A stretch of DNA of 64,000 bases from an uncultured Prevotella sp. (lineage in GTDB: Bacteria > Bacteroidota > Bacteroidia > Bacteroidales > Bacteroidaceae), in assembly GCA_946405145.1 (NCBI GenBank), contig CAMJGE010000001.1:186001-250000 (forward strand), written 5' to 3'. Shown here in pieces: positions 36,633 through 45,074 of the stretch. The notes below the pieces were generated by a model that worked only from the letters and a program-made list of their open reading frames with translations, ran no database searches and had not been told where the DNA came from. Every line of letters starts with the position of its first letter. The stretch's first letter is position 1. The translations under genes were made by a program, and so were the position numbers.

Positions 36633-36925
36633 ACGAACTGATAATGCCGCATAACGTTGGTGTGAAGAATGCATTAGAGAACATGAAGGAGGTGCTTGCT
36701 CTATACAAGAAAGTGATAGGCAATTATCGTCCGCTATTGGATGGTGAACGCTATCTGACAGACAAAGAGGTGGCCAGCATTCTGAAAGTCAGCAGACGAA
36801 CGCTACAGGAATACCGCAATGATGGTGTGATACCTTATATATTGTTAGGTGGCAAGGTGCTTTATCGTGAGAGTGATTTAGAAAAGGTTTTGGAAAGTTG
36901 CTATCATCAGGCTTATAAACGATAG
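36629..36925 (+). CDS. Excisionase-like helix-turn-helix protein 2
   Basis: 98 residues. Same HTH_17 fold (YLTDKEVASILKVSRRTLQE, then VLYRESDLEKVLES). Pairs of such genes next to an integrase normally control excision. The start overlaps the preceding stop by 4 bp. Confidence 0.8.
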   Translation: MNELIMPHNVGVKNALENMKEVLALYKKVIGNYRPLLDGERYLTDKEVASILKVSRRTLQEYRNDGVIPYILLGGKVLYRESDLEKVLESCYHQAYKR

Positions 36926-36971
36926 GGAAAAGAAAGAGCTGTTAGCGGTTCCTGTGCTGAGGGAATATAAC

Positions 36972-37016
36972 GCAGAAAGACGGATGACAGACTTCGCTAA
37001 TCATTCGTCTTTCTGC
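36972..37016. terminator. Bidirectional hairpin between excisionase-like genes and integrase
   Basis: GCAGAAAGACG (36972-36982) pairs with CGTCTTTCTGC (37006-37016), continued by five inner pairs including one G-T, around a 13-nt loop. It separates convergent genes. Confidence 0.75.
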
Positions 37017-37050
37017 TTTGAAGTTTTTGGGCCGCTGTAATCTATGCCAT

Positions 37051-38262
37051 CTAAATGTCTCTGAATGATGCGTTGAGTTTATTGCCAAGCATCGTCAGGT
37101 CGTTATCGAGTTTTTGACTTGTGATGCGGGCGTAAATCTGGGTGGTCACGATATTCGTGTGGCCCAATACTCGGCTAACGCTCTCAATGGGCATTCCTTT
37201 TGAAAGCGCCAAGGTTGCGAACGAGTGCCGTCCACAATGGTAGGATATGGCTTTCTCAATGCCGCAGGCTGTCATCACCGTTTTCAGCTTCTTACACATC
37301 GACCAGTAGTTCATCTTGCCGAACACCAATTTGTTCTCCTGTAGGTGCTTGTAGCGGTCGATGATCTGCAAGGGTACCTCCATCAGTTTCACCTGGAAGG
37401 GGATGTTGGTCTTGTGCCGCTTGCTGATGATCCACTTGTCACCATTGATGTCCACGATGTTGTCCGTCATCAGGTTCTTCACGTCGATGAACGAGAGGGC
37501 GGTGAAGCATACGAATACAAAAATATCACGCACGAAGGCCAGATTGTTGTCCTCGAACTCATGCGTTACGACGGCCTTCAGTTCTTCTTCGGTCAGAAAC
37601 TCCCTTTCCTTGCAGTTAGGGCTGATATGGAACTGGGCGAATGGGTTACGAGGAATCTTGCCGTTGTAGTGCGCCCTTAGTACAACGCCTTTCAGCCACA
37701 TACACCGCTGCCAGATTGTGCCATTAGCCAATCCTCGGTCTGTGCTGAGATAGGCGGCAAACTCCTTGATGAACTCAGGTGTCAGTTCCTGCATCGACAT
37801 GTCTATACGACGATAGTGTGACTGAATGAAATCTGCCACATCCTTCCGCGAACGCTCCATAGCCCAGAGAGTGCTTGCCGCTCTGTCCTTGCCCACACGC
37901 TTCTTCTGATTGGCGATGTCCTTATCGAAAGCACTCAGCAGCGTTTCGTACTCGCTGCCGAAACCCTGATAGGAGTTGCGCACCATCTCTGCCGTAACGA
38001 AAGCCTCACGATCCGATAGGTGCTGATAATGCTTGATGATCTGCGCCTTGATATTATCCAGTTCGCGGTTAATCTGCAATGCCTCCTTGCTGCGGCCCTT
38101 GGCACAATTGCCTTTCACGTCCCACATGTCAAGCGGAATCGTTTTCTTACAACTGAACTGGCTTTGCGTGCCGTTAATCGTCACCCTGCCCATCACAGGC
38201 ACCATACCATTCTTCTCCTTACTCTTGTTCACATAGAACAGAATGTTAAAAGTACTTCTCAT
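37051..38262 (-). CDS. Tyrosine recombinase/integrase (IntDOT-like)
   Basis: 403 residues from MRSTFNILFYVN (the frame opens at 38313). It has an N-terminal arm-binding domain (NKSKEKNGMVPVMGRVTING), a SAM-like core-binding domain and a C-terminal catalytic domain. Visible catalytic residues are HCGRHSF (H-x-x-R), LGH and the Tyr in TQIYARI. The first catalytic Arg is replaced (FTALSFIDVKNL), as known for the CTnDOT integrase group. It sits at the right edge of the element, reading inward. Confidence 0.93.
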   Translation of the reverse strand: MRSTFNILFYVNKSKEKNGMVPVMGRVTINGTQSQFSCKKTIPLDMWDVKGNCAKGRSKEALQINRELDNIKAQIIKHYQHLSDREAFVTAEMVRNSYQGFGSEYETLLSAFDKDIANQKKRVGKDRAASTLWAMERSRKDVADFIQSHYRRIDMSMQELTPEFIKEFAAYLSTDRGLANGTIWQRCMWLKGVVLRAHYNGKIPRNPFAQFHISPNCKEREFLTEEELKAVVTHEFEDNNLAFVRDIFVFVCFTALSFIDVKNLMTDNIVDINGDKWIISKRHKTNIPFQVKLMEVPLQIIDRYKHLQENKLVFGKMNYWSMCKKLKTVMTACGIEKAISYHCGRHSFATLALSKGMPIESVSRVLGHTNIVTTQIYARITSQKLDNDLTMLGNKLNASFRDI

Positions 38263-38354
38263 GTTCCTTACTCCTTTTAATTTTGGCTGCAAAACTACTA
38301 TTTCTTTTGGCATCCATTGTTATGCAAAATGTAGCAGTTTGCGGAATAAGAACG

Positions 38355-38378
38355 GGTTACGAATTAGAAACCTAACTC
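38355..38378. repeat. Candidate right attachment site (attR)
   Basis: Direct copy of the repeat at 29470-29493: 11 exact bases (GGTTACGAATT), then 9 of 13. It lies 93 bp outside the integrase start. A short minus-strand frame ending in ELVKELGF stops inside it, perhaps the remnant of a gene. Confidence 0.5.
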
Positions 38379-38484
38379 CTTCACCAATTCTCCCCAATTT
38401 GCTTTTAGCCCCAAATTGAACTTCTTCATTCTTCCCCGTCTTGCCTTTATTTTAGGCAGAATTGCGTTAATCTTCCCAAATCCG

Positions 38485-38515
38485 TTGTTCTTTACAAGCT
38501 TTTTTCGTAACTTTG
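38485..38515 (+). promoter_or_regulatory. Promoter of the cbiH-C operon
   Basis: TTG 38485-38487, a 20-bp spacer, TAACTTTG 38508-38515. The start codon is at 38524, so the leader is only about five bases; no riboswitch fits before this operon. Confidence 0.65.
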
Positions 38516-38523
38516 CAGCTGAT

Positions 38524-39921
38524 ATGGGAAAAATCATCATTGCAGGCATCGGACCTGGTAGTAAGGAAGACATCACACCCGCTGTACTCGAAGCAGTGCA
38601 ACAGGCTGATGCGATAGTAGGCTACAAATACTATTTCCAGTTTATCGAATCGTATGTCAAGGAGGGATGCGAGTGTATCGACACAGGCATGAAGAAAGAG
38701 CGTGAACGTGCCGAACAGGCTTTCCTCATTGCAGAGACAGGAAAGACGGTAGTGGTGATTTCCTCTGGCGATGCAGGTCTATATGGCATGGCACCACTGA
38801 TCTATGAGATGGCAGAAGCCAAAGGCTCAGACATCACCATCGAGACACTTCCAGGCATCTCGGCATTCCAGAAAGCTGCCTCACTCTTAGGCGCACCCAT
38901 AGGCCACGACACTTGCATCATCTCACTATCCGACCTGATGACACCTTGGGAGGTAATAGAGCGCCGTATCAAGGCTGCTGCCACAGGCGACTTCGTGACT
39001 GCCATCTATAATCCCAAATCCCACGGACGCTATTGGCAACTATACCGTCTGCAGGAGCTGTTCCTGATGGAGCGTTCTGCCGATACCCCTGTAGGCTATG
39101 TGCGTCAGGCTGGGCGCCCTGAACAGGAGGTAAAAGTCACCACTCTTGGTGCCTTCGATCCTGAAGACATCGACATGTTTACTGTCGTACTGATTGGCAA
39201 TTCCCAGTCGTATATTGCTGATGGCAAATTCATAACCCCTCGTGGCTATTATCGCGAGACTGCGACTGAGGGTGAGAAGATTGGTCAGAACATCATGATA
39301 GAATCGTTCCGCACCATATCTGGCGAATTAAAGAAAGACTACCCCATCGATCACAAATGGGCTTTACTTCACGCCATCCACACCACAGCAGACTTCGATA
39401 TGGAGCAGATCCTTTATACGGATCCCAAGGCTGTGGAGACCTTATATAATAAGGTGAAGGATGGAACGCTGAAAACCATCGTGACAGATGTGACAATGGT
39501 GACAAGTGGTATCCGCAAGGGGGCCCTTCAGCGCTTGGGTGTTGAGGCGAAATGCTATCTGAGCGATCCACGGGTGGCAGAGATGGCTCAGGCTCAGAAC
39601 ATCACGCGCACGCAGGCTGGCATCCGTCTGGCTGTAGAGGAGCATCCTGACGCACTCTTTGCTTTTGGCAATGCACCTACAGCACTGATGGAACTCTGCG
39701 ACCTGATACGCAAGGGCAAGGCTCATCCTGCTGGTATCATCGCTGCTCCCGTAGGCTTTGTGCATGTCCGCGAGTCGAAACATATGGTGAAGCCCTTCCG
39801 TGATATCCCCAAAATCATCGTCGAAGGACGAAAAGGAGGCTCTAATCTAGCTGCTACGCTCTGCAACGCCATCCTGACCTTCGATGATGCAGCCCAACTA
39901 AAACCTGGTCGTGACTTATGA
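38524..39921 (+). CDS. cbiHC: CbiH-CbiC fusion: precorrin-3B C17-methyltransferase / precorrin-8 methylmutase
   Basis: 465 residues. Residues 1-245 are a tetrapyrrole methylase (AGIGPGSKEDITPA SAM loop; ISSGDAGLYGMA; ETLPGISAFQKAASLLGAP) of the CbiH/CobJ type. Residues about 255-460 are the methylmutase CbiC/CobH (TDVTMVTSGIRKGAL; GNAPTALMEL; PAGIIAAPVGFVHVRESK with the active-site region). The start follows the promoter and the SAM loop; the ATG at 38416 is upstream of the promoter. Two non-consecutive steps of the corrin pathway are joined. The stop overlaps cbiE-T (ATGA). Confidence 0.95.
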   Translation: MGKIIIAGIGPGSKEDITPAVLEAVQQADAIVGYKYYFQFIESYVKEGCECIDTGMKKERERAEQAFLIAETGKTVVVISSGDAGLYGMAPLIYEMAEAKGSDITIETLPGISAFQKAASLLGAPIGHDTCIISLSDLMTPWEVIERRIKAAATGDFVTAIYNPKSHGRYWQLYRLQELFLMERSADTPVGYVRQAGRPEQEVKVTTLGAFDPEDIDMFTVVLIGNSQSYIADGKFITPRGYYRETATEGEKIGQNIMIESFRTISGELKKDYPIDHKWALLHAIHTTADFDMEQILYTDPKAVETLYNKVKDGTLKTIVTDVTMVTSGIRKGALQRLGVEAKCYLSDPRVAEMAQAQNITRTQAGIRLAVEEHPDALFAFGNAPTALMELCDLIRKGKAHPAGIIAAPVGFVHVRESKHMVKPFRDIPKIIVEGRKGGSNLAATLCNAILTFDDAAQLKPGRDL

Positions 39922-41135
39922 AATTTATTGTCATAGGAATCAGTGATGCACCTGAGCCGAGTTTTTCGTCTGAGGTGCTGGAGGTCATCAAACAGGGCAA
40001 GATTTTCTCTGGTGGCAAGCGCCATCATGAGATTGTAGCCCCTCTGTTGCCTGCAGATGCCCAATGGATCGACATCACCACCCCACTCGATGCTGTCTTC
40101 CTGCAATACCAGTCGCTCACCTCTGATATCATCGTCTTCGCCAGTGGCGATCCGTTGTTCTTCGGCTTTGCCAACACCATCCGGCGGAAGATGCCTGAGG
40201 CAGAGATCCTACTCTACCCCACTTTCAACTCCCTGCAGCTATTGGCGCATCGACTGGTGATACCTTACCACGATATGCGTATCGTCTCACTGACAGGTCG
40301 CCCCTGGCCTGAGTTCGACAAGGCACTGATAGAGCGGACTGCAAAAATCGGCATCCTGACGGATAAGGAGCACACCCCTGCAACGATTGCCCAGCGCATG
40401 ATAGACTATGGTTACACCAGCTATCAGATGCATGTGGGTGAACATCTTGGGAATCCTACACTCGAAAAGATCACTACCCTATCGCTTGAGGAGGCAAGCC
40501 AACGCGACTTCTCCCATCCGAACTGTCTGATTATCGAGAGTCTGGGGCAACTCTCTCAAAGGACTTTCGGCATCCCCGATGCCGACTTCACCCTACTCGA
40601 CGGACGAGAAAAGATGATAACAAAGATGCCTATCCGTCTACTGACACTTCAAGCACTCGAATTACGCAAGAAGAATGTCTTCTGGGACATCGGTTTCTGC
40701 ACAGGTAGCATCTCTATCGAAGCCCGTCTGCAGTTCCCTCATCTGCAAGTATGCGCCTTCGAGATCCGTCCTGAGTGCGAGGCGATCATCCAAGAGAACA
40801 TCCGCAAGTTTGGAGCCCCAGGCATCGACATCCATATCGGCGATTTTCTGAGAACAGACCTCTCAGCCCTTCCTCATCCAGATGCCGTGTTTATCGGAGG
40901 TCACGGAGGTCATCTGAAAGAAATCATGGCGAAGGTAAAAACTGTTCTGTCGGATAATGGCTGCATCGTGATGAACAGCGTCAAGGCCCCTCTTGTCAAG
41001 ACTGACAGTCATCAGCTCTGGGACGAAGCCTGTCAGGAACTAGGCCTGAGACAAGCCCCACCCACCACCAGAATCATCCTCAACGAGAACCACCCCATCG
41101 AGATCCTCAAAGCCTATTATCATCCTGATAAATAG
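39918..41135 (+). CDS. cbiET: CbiE-CbiT fusion: precorrin-6Y C5,15-methyltransferase (decarboxylating)
   Basis: 405 residues, equivalent to CobL. The N-terminal half (1-200) is the CbiE methylase (FASGDPLFFGFANTIRR; FNSLQLLAHRL). The C-terminal half (about 205-405) is the CbiT Rossmann methyltransferase (VFWDIGFCTGSISIEARLQFP SAM-binding loop; AVFIGGHGGHL). It methylates C5 and C15 and removes the acetate carboxyl at C12. Translationally coupled to cbiH-C. Confidence 0.95.
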   Translation: MKFIVIGISDAPEPSFSSEVLEVIKQGKIFSGGKRHHEIVAPLLPADAQWIDITTPLDAVFLQYQSLTSDIIVFASGDPLFFGFANTIRRKMPEAEILLYPTFNSLQLLAHRLVIPYHDMRIVSLTGRPWPEFDKALIERTAKIGILTDKEHTPATIAQRMIDYGYTSYQMHVGEHLGNPTLEKITTLSLEEASQRDFSHPNCLIIESLGQLSQRTFGIPDADFTLLDGREKMITKMPIRLLTLQALELRKKNVFWDIGFCTGSISIEARLQFPHLQVCAFEIRPECEAIIQENIRKFGAPGIDIHIGDFLRTDLSALPHPDAVFIGGHGGHLKEIMAKVKTVLSDNGCIVMNSVKAPLVKTDSHQLWDEACQELGLRQAPPTTRIILNENHPIEILKAYYHPDK

Positions 41136-41168
41136 GTAAAACATTAAACTTAATTCAATAATCATTTG

Positions 41169-41195
41169 GTGCTTTAAGGAAAAAGCACTTTCTTT
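41169..41195 (+). terminator. Weak terminator after cbiE-T
   Basis: GTGCTTT pairs with AAAGCAC around a 6-nt loop, followed by a T-rich tract (TTTCTTT). Confidence 0.5.
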
Positions 41196-41212
41196 GTATC
41201 AAGTTTCCGTTT

Positions 41213-41296
41213 CAAACTTTGGGATGCACATACCAAACTTTGGGATGTAGATGCCAAACTTTGGGATGGACATTTCAAACTTTGAAATATAAATTA
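41213..41296. repeat. Four tandem repeats, 21-bp period
   Basis: CAAACTTTGGGATG begins at 41213, 41234 and 41255, and a degenerate copy (CAAACTTTGAAAT) at 41276. Each copy is followed by a variable 7-bp spacer. The period is exactly two helical turns. It lies between cbiE-T and the FMN-reductase promoter. Confidence 0.85.
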
Positions 41297-41371
41297 ATTC
41301 GTATGATGGCAAAATATTTTATTAAGGAAAACATACTGTCTCATACTCATTACGACTTTTTTCCTATAAAA

Positions 41372-41403
41372 TTTGTAGGTTAGAAAATTAATACCTATAT
41401 TTG
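41372..41403 (+). promoter_or_regulatory. Promoter of the FMN-reductase/cbiG-F operon
   Basis: TTTG 41372-41375, a 20-bp spacer, TATATTTG 41396-41403: a full consensus match. Confidence 0.8.
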
Positions 41404-41426
41404 CAGTTGAATATATACACAAAGAT

Positions 41427-41975
41427 ATGAAAAAAATCCTTTTTATCATTGGGTCGTTGAGGAAAGAGTCCTTCAACAAGCAATTGGCTCTTGAGACAGA
41501 GAAGATGATTGGCAGTCAGGCCGAAGTGACTTATCTAAACTATTCTGATGTGCCGCTTATCAATCAAGATATTGAGTTTCCTGAACCAGAGGCCGTAGGT
41601 CGTCTGCGTGCTACGGTGAAAGAGGCTGATGGCATCTGGGTGTTCACACCTGAGTATAATTTCAGTTATCCAGGACACGTGAAGAACCTGTTCGACTGGC
41701 TCTCCCGTCCATTAGTGGCAGGTGACTACGAGACTCCAACAGTCATCAATGGAAAGAAAATCGCCCTGACTGGTGCTGGTGGCAAGATGGCTACAGCAAA
41801 ATGTCGTGAGAAGCTGACGGAGTTGCTCACGCTCCTCAAGGCTGATGTGATGGAACAGCAAACGGGCATCGTGCTGAACCTAGAGGCATGGACTGAAGGT
41901 CGTATGATTCTTACCGAAGAGCAGATCGCATCACTGAAGGCACAGGCAGAGGCCTTCCTGAAATTCATCGGATGA
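41427..41975 (+). CDS. NAD(P)H-dependent FMN reductase-like flavoprotein
   Basis: 182 residues of the flavodoxin-like FMN_red family: FIIGSLRKESFNKQLA binds the FMN phosphate and FTPEYNFSYPGHVKNLFDWLSRP is the family signature loop. It lies 4 bp ahead of cbiG-F in the same operon. It could supply reduced flavin for cobalt reduction before adenosylation (inference from context). Confidence 0.9.
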   Translation: MKKILFIIGSLRKESFNKQLALETEKMIGSQAEVTYLNYSDVPLINQDIEFPEPEAVGRLRATVKEADGIWVFTPEYNFSYPGHVKNLFDWLSRPLVAGDYETPTVINGKKIALTGAGGKMATAKCREKLTELLTLLKADVMEQQTGIVLNLEAWTEGRMILTEEQIASLKAQAEAFLKFIG

Positions 41976-41979
41976 AGAA

Positions 41980-43785
41980 ATGAATATAGCAATTATACAA
42001 ATCAGTGAGGCAGGCAATGAGATTGCCTCAGCGCTGCAAAGGGAGCTGAAAGCAAAAGTGATTCAGCGCTCAGAAGTAGGTAAGGAATGGCAGAAGCAGG
42101 ATGCCTTTATCTTCATTGGAGCAATAGGTATCTGCGTTCGCACTATTGCACCTTATATCAAGGACAAACATGAAGATCCTGCAGTGGTGTGTGTGGATAG
42201 TATGGGACTAAACGCCATCTCCGTACTCTCAGGACATATCGGAGGGGCGAATGATCTGGCTCGTGAGGTAGCAGGCATCATCGGAGGCAGAGAAGTGATC
42301 ACCACCCAGAGCGACAATGCAGGACTCTGGGCACTCGATACGTTTGAGAAGCGTTTCGACTGGTCCACGATGAGTGACGAAAAAGAGCTGCAGGAGTGCA
42401 TCTATGCTTTCGTGAATCGAAAGCCCACAGCCCTGTTTTTGGAAGTGCGCGATGAGGGTACAGACTATCTGGAGAAGACCAAGCCGGAACATGTGACCAT
42501 CATCGATGACATCAGTGAGGCAGATCCTGAGAAATACGAGTTGCTGATCATGGTGACACCTTTCGTGCATGCTGAGCCAGATGATATGTGGGTACTGCAA
42601 TTTATACCGATGGTGGGGACCATTGGCTTTGGTTTAGCGCATCACCCAAAGGTTTTCAGATATATCTACGACGAGATGGCTGAGGCACTTATCAGTCATG
42701 GTATTATGCCTTGTTCCCACAGGTATTGCACCATCGATGCGAAGAAGGACGAACCGTTTTGCAGGCGGCTCGAAAAGACCTATGGAGAAAAGGTGGAATT
42801 CTATACTGCAGAGGAGTTGGCGCAGGTGGATGTGCCCAATCCCAGTGCTACTGTTGAGAAGCATGTAGGTACACCCAGCGTGTGCGAGGCAGCTGCCATC
42901 ATAGGTTCAAATCATGGCAAGCTGATCATCCCCAAGATAAAAGGCGAGAACTGGACTGTTGCCCTCGCCATCGACTACAAATATTTACGTGAGAAGAAAG
43001 GACATATCGAGATTGTGGGTGCTGGTCCAGGTGATCCTGATCTGGTATCTGTACGAGGTCGTAAGATGCTCGAAAGGGCCGACCTGATCCTGTATGCAGG
43101 TTCGCTGGTGCCCAAGGCTCTCACGGAGTGCCATAAGCCAGGAGCTGTGGTGCGCTCATCAGCAGATATGAATCTCGAGGAACAATGCGCGCTGATGAAG
43201 GAGCACTACGACAAGGGGCATTTCATCGTACGTCTGCATACAGGCGATCCCTGTATCTTTGGAGCCATTCAGGAGCAGATGGCCTACTTCGACCAGCAAG
43301 GTATGCGTTATCACATCACGCCAGGTATCTCCTCCTTCCTCGCTGCAGCAGCAGAGTTGCAGAGTCAGTTCACGATTCCTGAGCGCACACAGACGATTAT
43401 CCTGACACGTGGCGAAGGGCGCACACCAATGCCTGAGAAAGAGCAGCTGCATCTGTTGGCAAAGAGTCAGAGTACGATGTGTATCTTCCTCTCTGCCGCC
43501 ATCGTGGATGATGTGCAGCGTGAACTGCTACAGGAGTATCCAGAGGACACCCCCGTTGCAGCCTGCTATCACCTCACCTGGCCTGATCAGAAGATCTATC
43601 GAGGCAAGCTGAAAGACTTGGCGAAGATTGTCCACGACAATAACCTGACCCTCACCACGATGCTTGTGGTAGGTGAGGCCATCGACAATCGTCAGGGTCT
43701 CTCAGAGCTCTATAACAAACACTTCACCCACCTATTCAGGAAAGGCTCGACCAAAGGTCAAGGTGACGACGAAAAAGATTCATAA
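41980..43785 (+). CDS. cbiGF: CbiG-CbiF fusion: cobalt-precorrin-5A hydrolase / cobalt-precorrin-4 C11-methyltransferase
   Basis: 601 residues. Residues 1-335 are CbiG (FIFIGAIGICVRTIAPYI; VLSGHIGGANDLA; conserved central and C-terminal CbiG regions). Residues about 340-595 are CbiF (IVGAGPGDPDLVSVRG SAM loop; RLHTGDPCIFGAIQEQM; ITPGISSFLAAAAEL). CbiG is diagnostic of the anaerobic (early cobalt insertion) route. The two fused steps are consecutive in the pathway (CbiF then CbiG), although their order in the protein is reversed. Confidence 0.95.
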   Translation: MNIAIIQISEAGNEIASALQRELKAKVIQRSEVGKEWQKQDAFIFIGAIGICVRTIAPYIKDKHEDPAVVCVDSMGLNAISVLSGHIGGANDLAREVAGIIGGREVITTQSDNAGLWALDTFEKRFDWSTMSDEKELQECIYAFVNRKPTALFLEVRDEGTDYLEKTKPEHVTIIDDISEADPEKYELLIMVTPFVHAEPDDMWVLQFIPMVGTIGFGLAHHPKVFRYIYDEMAEALISHGIMPCSHRYCTIDAKKDEPFCRRLEKTYGEKVEFYTAEELAQVDVPNPSATVEKHVGTPSVCEAAAIIGSNHGKLIIPKIKGENWTVALAIDYKYLREKKGHIEIVGAGPGDPDLVSVRGRKMLERADLILYAGSLVPKALTECHKPGAVVRSSADMNLEEQCALMKEHYDKGHFIVRLHTGDPCIFGAIQEQMAYFDQQGMRYHITPGISSFLAAAAELQSQFTIPERTQTIILTRGEGRTPMPEKEQLHLLAKSQSTMCIFLSAAIVDDVQRELLQEYPEDTPVAACYHLTWPDQKIYRGKLKDLAKIVHDNNLTLTTMLVVGEAIDNRQGLSELYNKHFTHLFRKGSTKGQGDDEKDS

Positions 43786-44232
43786 AATCATAGGAAAGAG
43801 AACAAAAAACTATCTCTGCCTTTGACGGAGAAGTAGCCTATCACAACAAAACAACTTGTTTTACTTTCAAAGAGACTATCTTTTAGGATCGTTTAGCATA
43901 TCTTTTAAAAGGTAAAACAAGTTGTTTTACTTTTGTAGATGACGTTTTCCCCTTTATATAAAGGCATTCCAGCGCATCATAATGGCAGTGATAGTAAATA
44001 GAAAACTATCACTCAAACAAACCTTCTGATATTCAATTTGTTAACATCAAAAGTGACACTTTGCTCTTTTTTCACATAGAAAATAAGTAAGAGAATCCAC
44101 TTCGTATCTATAGGGATTCATAACCACTTCGAAAAGACACCTATTTTTGTCTTTATCTATAAAAAAAAGAGATAAAGCTTCGCTTATTTACATTATTATT
44201 TGTATATTTGCAGCAGAAAAAACAAGAACAAA
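43786..44232. other. Non-coding A/T-rich spacer with a palindrome pair
   Basis: No gene seen. AAAACAACTTGTTTT (43848-43862) and GTAAAACAAGTTGTTTTAC (43912-43930) are odd-length palindromes that share TTGTTTTACTTT at a 66-bp offset. TATATTTG (44203-44210) is the -7 box for the next gene. Confidence 0.7.
43848..43934. repeat. Pair of related palindromes 66 bp apart
   Basis: Seven-base arms around C in the first copy, nine-base arms around G in the second, each followed by ACTTT. They lie just upstream of the restriction island and downstream of cbiG-F. Confidence 0.75.
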
Positions 44233-45054
44233 ATGAACAACAAAGAACCAGGTTATGTTTATATATTGACTAACCCCAGCTTTCGCGAGGATTGGGTAAA
44301 GATTGGCAAGAGCAGCCGCCCCGTCGATGTACGTTCAAAGGAACTGGATAATACTGCCGTTCCCTTGCCATTCGAGATATTCGCCACGATGAAGACCACG
44401 AAATACAACGAGGTTGAGAAACTGGTACATAAAACCATCGATCGCCTCACTGACCTACGCATCCGCCAAAATCGTGAGTTCTTCAATGTAGCTCCACAGA
44501 TGGCACTCGACATCTTCCGTGATATCGCTATGACGATAGACGATGCAGAGGTCGTTGAATATGAAAATAACATGCCTATTAATCCTGAAACAGATCAAAT
44601 TGACTCAAGAAATCCAAAGATAAGTAAAACGGACACATCAGAACTTCAATTAAAATTTTGGGAAGAGTTTAATGCAAACGCAATCAACAATTCTACATTC
44701 TCTAACGAATTCAAATTACGAAAAGCATATCCACAGCATTGGTATGATTTGAGTATTGGTTCTTCTGAATACCATATTTGTTTAACGGCAAGCAGGCAAA
44801 AGCGAGAATTGACAGCAGGTATATACATCACCTCAAATAAGCAGACATTCTATACACTTAAAGAACAATGTGAAAACATCGAAAAAGATCTTGGATATGA
44901 GATAGACTGGCGAGAAGCGACGAAAGCATGCCGTTTTTTAGTTTATCATACATTTGATTTAGATGACAAATCACAATGGCAATCGGCTTTTTCCTGGCTT
45001 TATGACGTAAGTGTGAAGATAAAATCAGTAATGAGTAAATACACGAAAGGCTAA
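44233..45054 (+). CDS. GIY-YIG (T5orf172) / DUF4268 nuclease-like protein
   Basis: 273 residues from MNNKEPGYVYIL (the ATG at 44200 lies before the promoter). The N-terminal GIY-YIG-type domain (YVYILTN, WVKIGKSS, then EFFNV) is of the T5orf172 kind. The C-terminal half (about 140-270) matches DUF4268 (FWEEFNANA; HWYDLSIGSSEYHICL; IDWREATKACRF). It lies 20 bp before the type IIG gene, so it is probably part of the same restriction unit. Confidence 0.8.
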   Translation: MNNKEPGYVYILTNPSFREDWVKIGKSSRPVDVRSKELDNTAVPLPFEIFATMKTTKYNEVEKLVHKTIDRLTDLRIRQNREFFNVAPQMALDIFRDIAMTIDDAEVVEYENNMPINPETDQIDSRNPKISKTDTSELQLKFWEEFNANAINNSTFSNEFKLRKAYPQHWYDLSIGSSEYHICLTASRQKRELTAGIYITSNKQTFYTLKEQCENIEKDLGYEIDWREATKACRFLVYHTFDLDDKSQWQSAFSWLYDVSVKIKSVMSKYTKG

Positions 45055-45074
45055 TCAATTAAAATAGAATCTGT

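Noticed and set aside
38364..38576. 70-codon minus-strand frame at the right edge of the element
   Set aside because: It runs antisense into the cbiH-C start and promoter. Only its last 20 codons look protein-like, so at most a gene remnant.
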